From contig JBOGWY010000094.1 in NCBI GenBank assembly GCA_050694015.1, positions 1-11,433 on the forward strand: 11,433 nt of DNA, written 5' to 3'. Position numbers and translations under genes: made by a program. The notes beneath the pieces were generated by a model, which was not told the DNA's origin, made no database searches, and saw nothing but the letters and a program-made list of their open reading frames with translations. Below, piece by piece: positions 6,213 through 11,335 of this stretch. The DNA is from JBOGWY01 sp050694015 (GTDB lineage Bacteria > Actinomycetota > CADDZG01 > WHSQ01). Numbering within the stretch: position 1 is the first letter of the stretch; each line of letters opens with the position of its first letter.

Positions 6213-6806
6213 TCACTCGCAGGACTGCAGAACCTCACCGTGCCGGCAGCTATCGTTACCACCGCCACCATCCAGCGTGTCCCGACCCCCCATCCCGTCG
6301 AGGAAGTCGGCTCCGGGACCCCCCGCCAGGCTGTCGTCGCCTGATTCACCGTAGAACCGATCGTTGCCCTTGCCTCCACGCACGTTGTCGCGCCCGCCGC
6401 CGAATTCACCGGAGTCATTCCCCGCGCCGGCACGCACGCGGTCGTTCCCGCTCGAGTCGCTGTTAACGAAGTCATCGCCGTCACCACCCATGAACAGGTT
6501 GGAACCCGCATCGTCGTTGAGCTGGTCCGAGCCGGGGCCGCCGAGGTTCTCATCGTTTCCGGAGCCGCCGTAGATAACGTCTCCTCGCGCGCCCCCCTCG
6601 ATGACGTCATCGCCCGAGCCACCACAGAGATAATCGCCCCCGCCTTTGCCGGTGAGGGTGTCGTTCCCACCCAGGCCGACGATGATGTCCGTGCCCGGCG
6701 TACCGACGAGCCGGTCGTTCCCGGATGTACCCCGCTGCGTAGGTTGTCCCTCACATCCGACGTCCTGAGCGACGCCCCTTGAGCCCCGGTTATCGAACGC
6801 GTTCAC
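6213..6806 (-). CDS. RTX-type calcium-binding repeat protein without signal peptide
   Basis: Protein of 197 residues made almost wholly of RTX nonapeptides (GGxGxDxxx). Examples are GLGGNDTLTG, GGSGDDVIEG, GGSGNDENLG, GGKGNDRFYG, GGPGADFLDG and GGGGNDSCRH, spanning about 27-186. These form a calcium-stabilised beta-roll once the protein reaches calcium-rich surroundings. The ending CRHGEVLQSCE carries two cysteines that could pair with each other, or with C18 and C61. Related actinobacterial proteins normally have a signal peptide directly before a CxGxPxxxxGTxGND segment. Here the equivalent is GCEGQPTQRGTSGND (17-31), but only about 16 residues precede it, none hydrophobic. The GTG start at 6806 cannot be extended because a TAG lies two codons upstream. 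The ribosome site is poor (AGGG four bases from GTG). It follows the anti-sigma gene by 64 bases. It may be a truncated gene or use another export route. Confidence 0.82.
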   Translation of the reverse strand: MNAFDNRGSRGVAQDVGCEGQPTQRGTSGNDRLVGTPGTDIIVGLGGNDTLTGKGGGDYLCGGSGDDVIEGGARGDVIYGGSGNDENLGGPGSDQLNDDAGSNLFMGGDGDDFVNSDSSGNDRVRAGAGNDSGEFGGGRDNVRGGKGNDRFYGESGDDSLAGGPGADFLDGMGGRDTLDGGGGNDSCRHGEVLQSCE

Positions 6807-6870
6807 CCGTCCCTAAGACCGGCACGCGCGTTCAGATCCGGACTGAGCCGGTCTGCCTACCGGAGATCGT

Positions 6871-7305
6871 TCACCATTCCCGGGGGCCCGCAGGGATCGC
6901 AGATGCGGCGTTGCGCTCGAGAGTCACTCGAGTTCCACGCTCCGTTGCCACGATCGATAGGTGGTCGGTCAATCGCCGCATGAGGTACAAGCCGCGACCG
7001 TCGACCGCGTCGACGACGGGCTCGCGCCGCAACGGATCGCAGTCGGCTGTGAAGCCGGGACCATTGTCGCTGATGCTGATCGAGACACGCCCGTCGTGGC
7101 GCGAGCAACAAACGTGAACGCAGGTGCCCTGCGGGGACGTGTGGCGGCATGCGTTGCCGACTGCTTCGGTGGTCGCTAAGAGCAGGTCCGATCGAGCCGG
7201 ATCGGCCAGTTCGCTGTCCGACAACCAGCGCGCTACGAACCGGCGCATCCTGGGCACCGATTCTGCCGTGGCCCGAAACGTGAAGGTGGCTAGGCTCTTA
7301 ACCAC
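6871..7305 (-). CDS. Anti-sigma regulatory factor, RsbW-like HATPase_c_2 protein
   Basis: GHKL-fold ATPase of the RsbW/SpoIIAB type, 144 residues from the chosen start. Such proteins bind a sigma factor or phosphorylate an anti-sigma-factor antagonist. The domain starts with ATFTFRATAESVPRMRRFVARWL. The ATP-binding blocks follow in order: N-box TTEAVGNACRHTS with its Glu and Asn, G1 box ISISDNGPGF, and G2 box GRGLYLMRRLTD. No partner sigma factor or STAS-domain antagonist is in the window. The start is uncertain. An ATG at 7371 has a GGAG ribosome site 8 bases upstream and would add 22 residues, but those codons include ATA, TAT, TTT, TCT and TCA, unusual here, and resemble promoter DNA. The GTG at 7305 gives the family's normal N-terminus. 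The RTX gene follows by 64 bases; the coiled-coil gene diverges upstream. Confidence 0.85.
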   Translation of the reverse strand: MVKSLATFTFRATAESVPRMRRFVARWLSDSELADPARSDLLLATTEAVGNACRHTSPQGTCVHVCCSRHDGRVSISISDNGPGFTADCDPLRREPVVDAVDGRGLYLMRRLTDHLSIVATERGTRVTLERNAASAIPAGPREW

Positions 7306-7314
7306 CCAAAAGAC

Positions 7315-7320
7315 ATACCC
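7315..7320 (-). promoter_or_regulatory. Possible GGGTAT (SigB/SigF-type) -10 before the anti-sigma gene
   Basis: Minus strand reads GGGTAT, the -10 of the general stress sigma family, ending 9 bases before the GTG at 7305. No GTTT-like -35 is seen at the expected distance, so this is weak. An overlapping TATGTC at 7312-7317 ends 6 bases before the GTG but lacks the conserved final T. Confidence 0.25.
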
Positions 7321-7411
7321 CCCTGGGCCGAGCTGTATCCCTGAGTACGAAGAGTTGTGGCCCTCGGGCATAGATGCGACTCCGCTGGGTAAGGACCCGA
7401 CTACGGACGGG

Positions 7412-7418
7412 AAGGGAG
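7412..7418 (+). promoter_or_regulatory. Ribosome binding site of the coiled-coil membrane protein
   Basis: AAGGGAG lies 7 bases before the ATG at 7426. It is a strong Shine-Dalgarno site that fixes this start and contrasts with the leaderless starts elsewhere in the window. Confidence 0.75.
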
Positions 7419-7425
7419 TGCATCG

Positions 7426-7689
7426 ATGGATCTGTGGCTGATCATCGTGCTCGTGATTGCGGCCATCGTGATCATCGGCATCATCTACCGGGTCACCGCC
7501 GGCAAGAACCGCCGGATCGAACAGCGCCGTGAGACCGCCGCCGAACAGCGCCAGGAAGCGCAGGTCGCCGCTCAGAGTGCCGGCGAGGCGGAGATCGCAG
7601 CCCGCAGGCAGCAGGAGCTGGCGGAGGCCGAGAAGGAGCGGGCACTCATATTGGAACGGGAAGCCGTCAAGAGCGATCCCGATCGGTAG
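7426..7689 (+). CDS. Small membrane-anchored coiled-coil protein
   Basis: Protein of 87 residues with an N-terminal transmembrane helix (about 3-22, LWLIIVLVIAAIVIIGIIY), a basic stop-transfer segment (AGKNRR, 25-30), and a long highly charged Glu/Gln/Ala/Arg-rich helix (about 30-80) expected to be a cytoplasmic coiled coil. It ends with SDPDR. Membrane helix, then charged helix, then a DPD-like tail is a layout I associate with small uncharacterised actinobacterial proteins; this is general recall, and no function is known to me. A strong ribosome site supports the start. It diverges from the anti-sigma gene across about 120 bases and converges on the zinc-ribbon gene, with 20 bases between stops. 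It may act as a membrane-surface scaffold, but that is a guess from shape alone. Confidence 0.8.
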   Translation: MDLWLIIVLVIAAIVIIGIIYRVTAGKNRRIEQRRETAAEQRQEAQVAAQSAGEAEIAARRQQELAEAEKERALILEREAVKSDPDR

Positions 7690-7709
7690 CACCTGCTCCT
7701 CTCGTCTGC

Positions 7710-8378
7710 CTATCCGGATCCTCCGCCGTAAGCGCACGCTTCGAAGGGTGGATGTCCCGGGATCTGTAGTAACTCGCTCGTCTTGAAGTTGCCGGCCTCG
7801 GTCATGAAGACGAGCTCCCAGGGCAGTTGGTGATGGCTTTCCGCATAGTCAGCGACCGCCCGCGCGATATCGAGGTCGGCCTCCGAGACCTTTCGCCGGT
7901 CCTTCGAAGGAACCATGAAGAGGATGGCGGCCGTTTCCGGCCCCATCCAGTGGGCTAGGTCGAACCACTCCTCGAGTGGGAGCTCTGCGGTTCGGTCCAG
8001 CGTCCGGATATGTGCCCGACCAACGTGTCCACATTCGGCGACCGGGATGATGTCGATGAGATCCCTTTCCGGGTGCTCCATCGTCGACCGAGCGACTATC
8101 TCGATCGCGGCTGCAACATCGACGGGGTCGTCGACGACCTCGCTGCAGTCGCACGACAGGGCCTGGCCTCCGCACAGCGGGCACCGTTCGATGTCGCAGC
8201 CGGGATGGTGAAAACCACCGCGAGCCACGCCACAATCTCCGCATCGCGTCCCGCTCCATCGCGGCCGCTCAGACCCGAACGGGATCCTTCGTCGTTCCTT
8301 CCCGTCGAGAACCGCACTCTCGACGGTGCAACTGTCGGCCTCGAACATCTCCTGTCCACACTCCTCGCACACGGCCAT
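7710..8378 (-). CDS. Cysteine-rich zinc-ribbon protein with unknown C-terminal domain
   Basis: Protein of 222 residues with two parts. The N-terminal 80 residues are cysteine-rich: CEEC (4-7), C17, CGDCG (46-50), GGFHHPGCDIERCPLCGGQ (54-72) and CDC (76-78). The HHPGCDxExCPxCGGQ segment is a zinc-ribbon signature found in many uncharacterised bacterial proteins. Residues 85-222 form a second domain without cysteine clusters, containing IIPVAECGHVGRAHIRTLD, WFDLAHWMGPETAAILFMV, SEADLDIARAVADYAESHH and LPWELVFMTEAGNFKTSELL. I do not recognise this part. The ATG at 8378 is set by an excellent AAAGGAG site six bases upstream; an in-frame ATG at 8480 would translate through that site and is unlikely. 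No signal peptide or membrane segment, so cytoplasmic. Divergent from trpB2 across 184 bases. Base composition and codon choice look slightly less GC-biased than neighbouring trpB2, judged by eye. Confidence 0.8.
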   Translation of the reverse strand: MAVCEECGQEMFEADSCTVESAVLDGKERRRIPFGSERPRWSGTRCGDCGVARGGFHHPGCDIERCPLCGGQALSCDCSEVVDDPVDVAAAIEIVARSTMEHPERDLIDIIPVAECGHVGRAHIRTLDRTAELPLEEWFDLAHWMGPETAAILFMVPSKDRRKVSEADLDIARAVADYAESHHQLPWELVFMTEAGNFKTSELLQIPGHPPFEACAYGGGSG

Positions 8379-8384
8379 GGCGAA

Positions 8385-8391
8385 CTCCTTT
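8385..8391 (-). promoter_or_regulatory. Ribosome binding site of the zinc-ribbon gene
   Basis: Minus strand AAAGGAG, near-perfect Shine-Dalgarno, six bases before the ATG at 8378. It decides this start over the longer in-frame alternative at 8480. Confidence 0.8.
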
Positions 8392-8445
8392 CTGACGTCG
8401 GCAAGAGTGTTCCGAGGAGGTACGTCACTTTGGCGAAGGTCCGGT

Positions 8446-8459
8446 GTGGCGTGCGCCAC
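8446..8459. repeat. Short inverted repeat GTGGCG-TG-CGCCAC in divergent intergenic region
   Basis: Two perfect 6-base arms flank a 2-base centre, within the 184 bases between the divergent zinc-ribbon gene and trpB2. It could be an operator for either gene. The position suits regulation but one copy in GC-rich DNA may be chance. The rest of the 184-base gap shows no RNA gene or riboswitch that I can recognise. Confidence 0.3.
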
Positions 8460-8545
8460 GGGTGGGTCTCGATTGGACATGCCCCGAGACCGGGCGCGAC
8501 TATCGACGGCGATGGAGTGGTAGCCCTAAGAAGTTGGGGCCGTCG

Positions 8546-8555
8546 AAGGGAGGGG
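8546..8555 (+). promoter_or_regulatory. Ribosome binding site of trpB2
   Basis: AAGGGAGGGG is a strong purine-rich Shine-Dalgarno site seven bases before the ATG at 8563. It supports that start and a transcript with a 5' leader. Confidence 0.7.
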
Positions 8556-8562
8556 CCGGCTT

Positions 8563-9945
8563 ATGCCCAGGGAAGACATCACGAAGGTCGTTCTTCCGGA
8601 TTCGAAGGTCCCGCCCGCTTGGTACAACATCCTGCCGGATCTCCCCGGCGACCCGCTGCCCCCGCTGCATCCCGGAACGATGCAACCCGGCGGGCCGGAG
8701 GATCTCGCGCCGCTGTTCCCCGAGTCGCTCATCATGCAAGAGGTCTCGCAGGAGAGTTGGATCGACGTTCCCGGTCCCGTCATGGACATCTATCGGCAGT
8801 GGCGGCCGTCGCCGTTGTTCCGCGCTCGGCTCCTCGAGAAGAAGCTCGGACTCACCGGCAAACAACGCATCTACTACAAGTACGAAGGCGTGTCGCCGGC
8901 GGGTTCGCACAAGCCGAACACCGCGGTCGCGCAGGCGTACTACAACAAAGAAGCCGGCATCCGGCGTCTCTCCACCGAGACGGGCGCGGGTCAATGGGGC
9001 AGCGCGCTCGCGATGGCGTGCACGATGTTCGATCTCGAATGTCTCGTCTTCATGGTCAAGGTCTCCTACGAACAGAAGCCGTACCGACGCGCCCTCATGC
9101 AGACGTGGGGTGCAACCGTTCACGCGTCGCCGTCGATGGAGACCGAGACCGGCCGGCGGGTATTGAAGGAGGATCCCGATTCCACCGGCTCCCTTGGGAT
9201 GGCCATCTCCGAAGCGGTGGAGATCGCGGCTCAGAGTGGCGACACGAACTACGCGCTCGGCTCCGTGCTTAACCACGTGTGCCTGCACCAGTCGGTCGTC
9301 GGACTCGAGGCCAGGGAACAGATGGAGATGTTCGAAGACACGCCCGACGTGGTCCTCGGATGCGTCGGCGGCGGCTCCAACTTCGCGGGTCTGTCATATC
9401 CGTTCGCCATGGACGTGCTCAAGGGCAACGCCCAGACGCGTTTCCTCGCGGTCGAGCCCGAGGCATGCCCGACGCTGACGCGCGGCACGTACGCCTACGA
9501 CTTCGGAGACACCGCCGGCACGACTCCGTTGATGCCGATGTACACGCTCGGTCACAACTTCATCCCGCCGCCCGTGCACGCTGGTGGGTTGAGGTATCAC
9601 GGGGACGCGCCGTCGCTGTGTGGTCTGGTCAAAGCGGGCGTGTTCGAGGCCCGCGCGTACCCGCAGACAACGGTCTTCGAGGCCGCGGTGCAGTTCGCCG
9701 CGACGGAGGGACACGTTCCCGGGCCGGAGCCCGCGCACGCGATCAAAGCTGCGATCGACGAAGCGCTTGCCGCGCGCGAGGCCGACGAGGAGCGCGTGAT
9801 CCTCTTCAACCTCTCCGGTCACGGTCACTTCGACATGAGCGCGTACGAGGCGTACCTGTCGGGATCCCTGCAGGACTACCCATTGCCCGACGAGACGCTG
9901 AACGCCGCGCTCGAGGATCTGCCGCCCCAACCGCAGCCGGCGTAA
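8563..9945 (+). CDS. trpB2: TrpB2-type tryptophan synthase beta chain-like PLP enzyme
   Basis: PLP-dependent enzyme of 460 residues in the TrpB2 branch, which joins indole and L-serine to give L-tryptophan without needing the usual alpha subunit. Length and the extended N-terminus (LPPAWYNI-like VPPAWYNILPDLPGDPLPP, 16-34) fit TrpB2 rather than classical TrpB of about 400 residues. Key motifs: WRPSPLFRARLLE (80-92), the PLP-lysine motif GSHKPNTA with K117, the catalytic loop ETGAGQWGSALA (139-150, E139 matching the TrpB general base), the phosphate-binding GCVGGGSNF (266-274), and SGHGHFD (418-424), whose Ser sits near the PLP nitrogen in this fold. All catalytic features look intact. No trpA or other trp gene is in the window, so it may be a stand-alone indole-salvage enzyme; this is inference. 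Strong ribosome site. Its stop abuts the convergent methyltransferase stop directly. Confidence 0.94.
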   Translation: MPREDITKVVLPDSKVPPAWYNILPDLPGDPLPPLHPGTMQPGGPEDLAPLFPESLIMQEVSQESWIDVPGPVMDIYRQWRPSPLFRARLLEKKLGLTGKQRIYYKYEGVSPAGSHKPNTAVAQAYYNKEAGIRRLSTETGAGQWGSALAMACTMFDLECLVFMVKVSYEQKPYRRALMQTWGATVHASPSMETETGRRVLKEDPDSTGSLGMAISEAVEIAAQSGDTNYALGSVLNHVCLHQSVVGLEAREQMEMFEDTPDVVLGCVGGGSNFAGLSYPFAMDVLKGNAQTRFLAVEPEACPTLTRGTYAYDFGDTAGTTPLMPMYTLGHNFIPPPVHAGGLRYHGDAPSLCGLVKAGVFEARAYPQTTVFEAAVQFAATEGHVPGPEPAHAIKAAIDEALAAREADEERVILFNLSGHGHFDMSAYEAYLSGSLQDYPLPDETLNAALEDLPPQPQPA

Positions 9946-10536
9946 CTACGGTCGGCGCGCCCTAACGAGGGTGTCGAGAGCCGGTCTCTCGGCCCCCTCG
10001 ACGGGGCGCGTCTCCCGTTCCGCTTTCTCGATGCGTAAGCCGTCGAGCACCGCGACGATCTCGTCGACGTCGTGGAGTACCGAGGCTTCCTGCGGGCCGC
10101 CGGTTCCCTCGGTCAGGTTGAGCCGGTCGTGCCCCACGGTCAACAAGGTCCCGCCGGGTGCCACCGCCGCGGCGGTCGTTCGCAGCACCGCGGCCCACTC
10201 CGCCGGCGGCAGCTGCAGGTAGAACAAGATCGCCAGATCGAACGATCCCGGCACCGGTGTGAAGCCGGTGACGTCGGCGACGATCCAATCGATGACGAGC
10301 TCACGTTCCGCGGCCCACCGGCGTCCCTTCTCGACGGCCACCCTCGAGTAATCGACCGCGGTGACCTCCCAACCCTGTTCTGCGAGCCAGATCGCGTTAC
10401 GACCCTCGCCGGCCGCGACGTCGAGCGCGCGCCCCGGGGGCATCTCGGCAAGCTCGCGAACGAGGAAGCGATTGGGCGGCGAGCCCCACTCCAGGCCGTC
10501 CTTCGAGTACCGCTCGTCCCACTGTCCTGCGTCCAC
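9946..10536 (-). CDS. Class I SAM-dependent methyltransferase
   Basis: Cytoplasmic Rossmann-fold methyltransferase of 196 residues. The start WDERYSKDGLEWGSPPNRFL (6-25) is typical of a TehB/thiopurine-like group of small methyltransferases. SAM motif I is ALDVAAGEGRNAIWLAEQG (37-55), the acidic ribose-contact position is VTAVDYS (58-64), motif II lies near VADVTGF (86-92) and FDLAILFYLQLP (99-110), and the post-motif strand is APGGTLLTVGHD. The acceptor cannot be inferred; relatives modify small molecules such as tellurite or thiols. The GTG at 10536 follows a TAGGTT -10 by 6 bases, indicating a leaderless transcript. The stop is contiguous with the trpB2 stop (TAA then, on the other strand, TAG), leaving no intergenic base. 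The aldolase lies 68 bases upstream on the same strand, but the gene has its own promoter. Confidence 0.87.
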   Translation of the reverse strand: MDAGQWDERYSKDGLEWGSPPNRFLVRELAEMPPGRALDVAAGEGRNAIWLAEQGWEVTAVDYSRVAVEKGRRWAAERELVIDWIVADVTGFTPVPGSFDLAILFYLQLPPAEWAAVLRTTAAAVAPGGTLLTVGHDRLNLTEGTGGPQEASVLHDVDEIVAVLDGLRIEKAERETRPVEGAERPALDTLVRARRP

Positions 10537-10542
10537 GACCCC

Positions 10543-10548
10543 AACCTA
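10543..10548 (-). promoter_or_regulatory. -10 hexamer of the methyltransferase, leaderless type
   Basis: Minus strand TAGGTT matches TAnnnT and ends exactly 6 bases (GGGGTC) before the GTG at 10536. It suggests transcription starting on the start codon, independent of the upstream aldolase. Confidence 0.55.
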
Positions 10549-10569
10549 GAGCGCGTTTGAGCGCCCGTG

Positions 10570-10586
10570 CCCACCTCAGAGATGGG
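10570..10586 (-). terminator. Possible hairpin terminator after the aldolase gene
   Basis: Minus strand CCCATC-TCTGA-GGTGGG folds into a 6-base-pair stem (one G-U pair) with a 5-base loop, 18 bases past the aldolase stop. There is no U-rich tail, so it would be a non-canonical terminator of the kind proposed in GC-rich actinobacteria. It fits with the methyltransferase having its own promoter just downstream. Confidence 0.35.
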
Positions 10587-10604
10587 TAGAGCGGCCGAGA
10601 GTGG

Positions 10605-11258
10605 TTACTCGGTCGTGAACATGTCGAGGCGGCGGCACACGTCGATCGCGCGGCGCTCGAACTCCTCGTAGTTCCCGTCGGCGGCGAGATCGGGATCGAA
10701 GACGGAATCGCCGAACCCGACCAGCTCGGCCCCCGCGTGCAGGTAGCCGAGGTAGTTCGCGGCCGTCAGGCCTCCGGTGCACAGGATCGGGGTGCCTTCG
10801 AGGGGACCGAGGATGTCGGAGATGTAATCGGGGCCCCCGAGGCGCTCCGCGGGGAACACCTTGACCCAGTCGGCTCCGGCCTGACGGGCGGTGAAGATCT
10901 CGGTGGGCGTCGATGCCCCCATCGCGATCGGCATCGACAACTCGTGGGCGGCATCGACGATCTCGGGCACCGTCACCGGCGTGATGGCGAACTCGGCCCC
11001 GGCGTCGTAGGCCTCTTTGACCTGCTCGGGGGCCGTGATCGTGCCGGCACCGATGATGGCGTCGACGCGCCCGGCGATCTCCGCGAGCGCATCGGTGGCC
11101 CCGGGGGTGTTCATGGTGATCTCCACGGCCTCGAAGCCGCCGCGCACGGCCGCCCCGATGCCCTCGACCGCGTGTCCGGGTTCGTGCATGCGGAAGATCG
11201 CGATGAGCTGGGCATCGCGGAGGCGCCGCACCCGGGAGTCGTAGAGCTTCGAGTTCAT
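10605..11258 (-). CDS. KHG/KDPG-family (Eda/DgoA-like) 2-keto-3-deoxy aldolase
   Basis: Class I aldolase of 217 residues with a TIM-barrel fold. Members cleave 2-keto-3-deoxy sugar acid phosphates, or 4-hydroxy-2-oxoglutarate, to pyruvate plus an aldehyde through a lysine Schiff base. Visible motifs are LIAIFRMHEPGHAVEGI (18-34), the catalytic Glu in FEAVEITMNTPGA (E46), GAGTI (70-74), FAITPVTVPEI (90-100), GASTPTE (114-120), the Schiff-base Lys in WVKVFPAE (K133) and phosphate-loop strands PILCTGGL and LVGFGDSVF. Length and both catalytic residues fit. The position equal to Arg49 of E. coli Eda is Asn50 here, a feature I recall from DgoA, so the true substrate may not be KDPG and I give no symbol. 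No dehydratase (edd) or sugar kinase is nearby. The ATG at 11258 follows a leaderless-type -10 by 6 bases. Confidence 0.88.
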   Translation of the reverse strand: MNSKLYDSRVRRLRDAQLIAIFRMHEPGHAVEGIGAAVRGGFEAVEITMNTPGATDALAEIAGRVDAIIGAGTITAPEQVKEAYDAGAEFAITPVTVPEIVDAAHELSMPIAMGASTPTEIFTARQAGADWVKVFPAERLGGPDYISDILGPLEGTPILCTGGLTAANYLGYLHAGAELVGFGDSVFDPDLAADGNYEEFERRAIDVCRRLDMFTTE

Positions 11259-11264
11259 CGACCC

Positions 11265-11270
11265 AGGTTA
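11265..11270 (-). promoter_or_regulatory. -10 hexamer of the aldolase gene, leaderless type
   Basis: Minus strand TAACCT matches TAnnnT and ends 6 bases (GGGTCG) before the ATG at 11258, with no Shine-Dalgarno site between. The same 6-base spacing occurs at the methyltransferase and GH15-like genes. Confidence 0.55.
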
Positions 11271-11335
11271 CTAGGGGACGCTCGCTCCACTGGCTACGCA
11301 AGGGGTGAGCGGCCCCTCCGTCGAACCATGACGAC

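Noticed and set aside
6213..6806. RTX repeat DNA considered as a CRISPR or tandem-repeat array
   Set aside because: The periodicity is explained by coding of GGxGxDxxx nonapeptides. The DNA units are degenerate and there are no conserved repeats with unique spacers.
7372..7737. Extension of the anti-sigma gene upstream to 7737
   Set aside because: It reads antisense through the coiled-coil gene, which has its own strong ribosome site and membrane helix.
8379..8480. 34-residue N-terminal extension of the zinc-ribbon protein
   Set aside because: The near-perfect AAAGGAG at 8385-8391 lies inside it, six bases before the ATG at 8378, which gives the expected cysteine-rich N-terminus.
8444..8562. 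Short peptide-like frame with CPETGRDY upstream of trpB2
   Set aside because: It looks protein-like for a few residues but has no ribosome site and simply runs on as a shadow of trpB2. A leader peptide is not supported because there is no Trp run and no attenuator hairpins.
11301..11317. Hairpin AGGGG...CCCCT upstream of the right-edge gene
   Set aside because: The stem is five base pairs plus a wobble in GC-rich DNA, with no U-tract and no clear regulatory position. Chance is likely.
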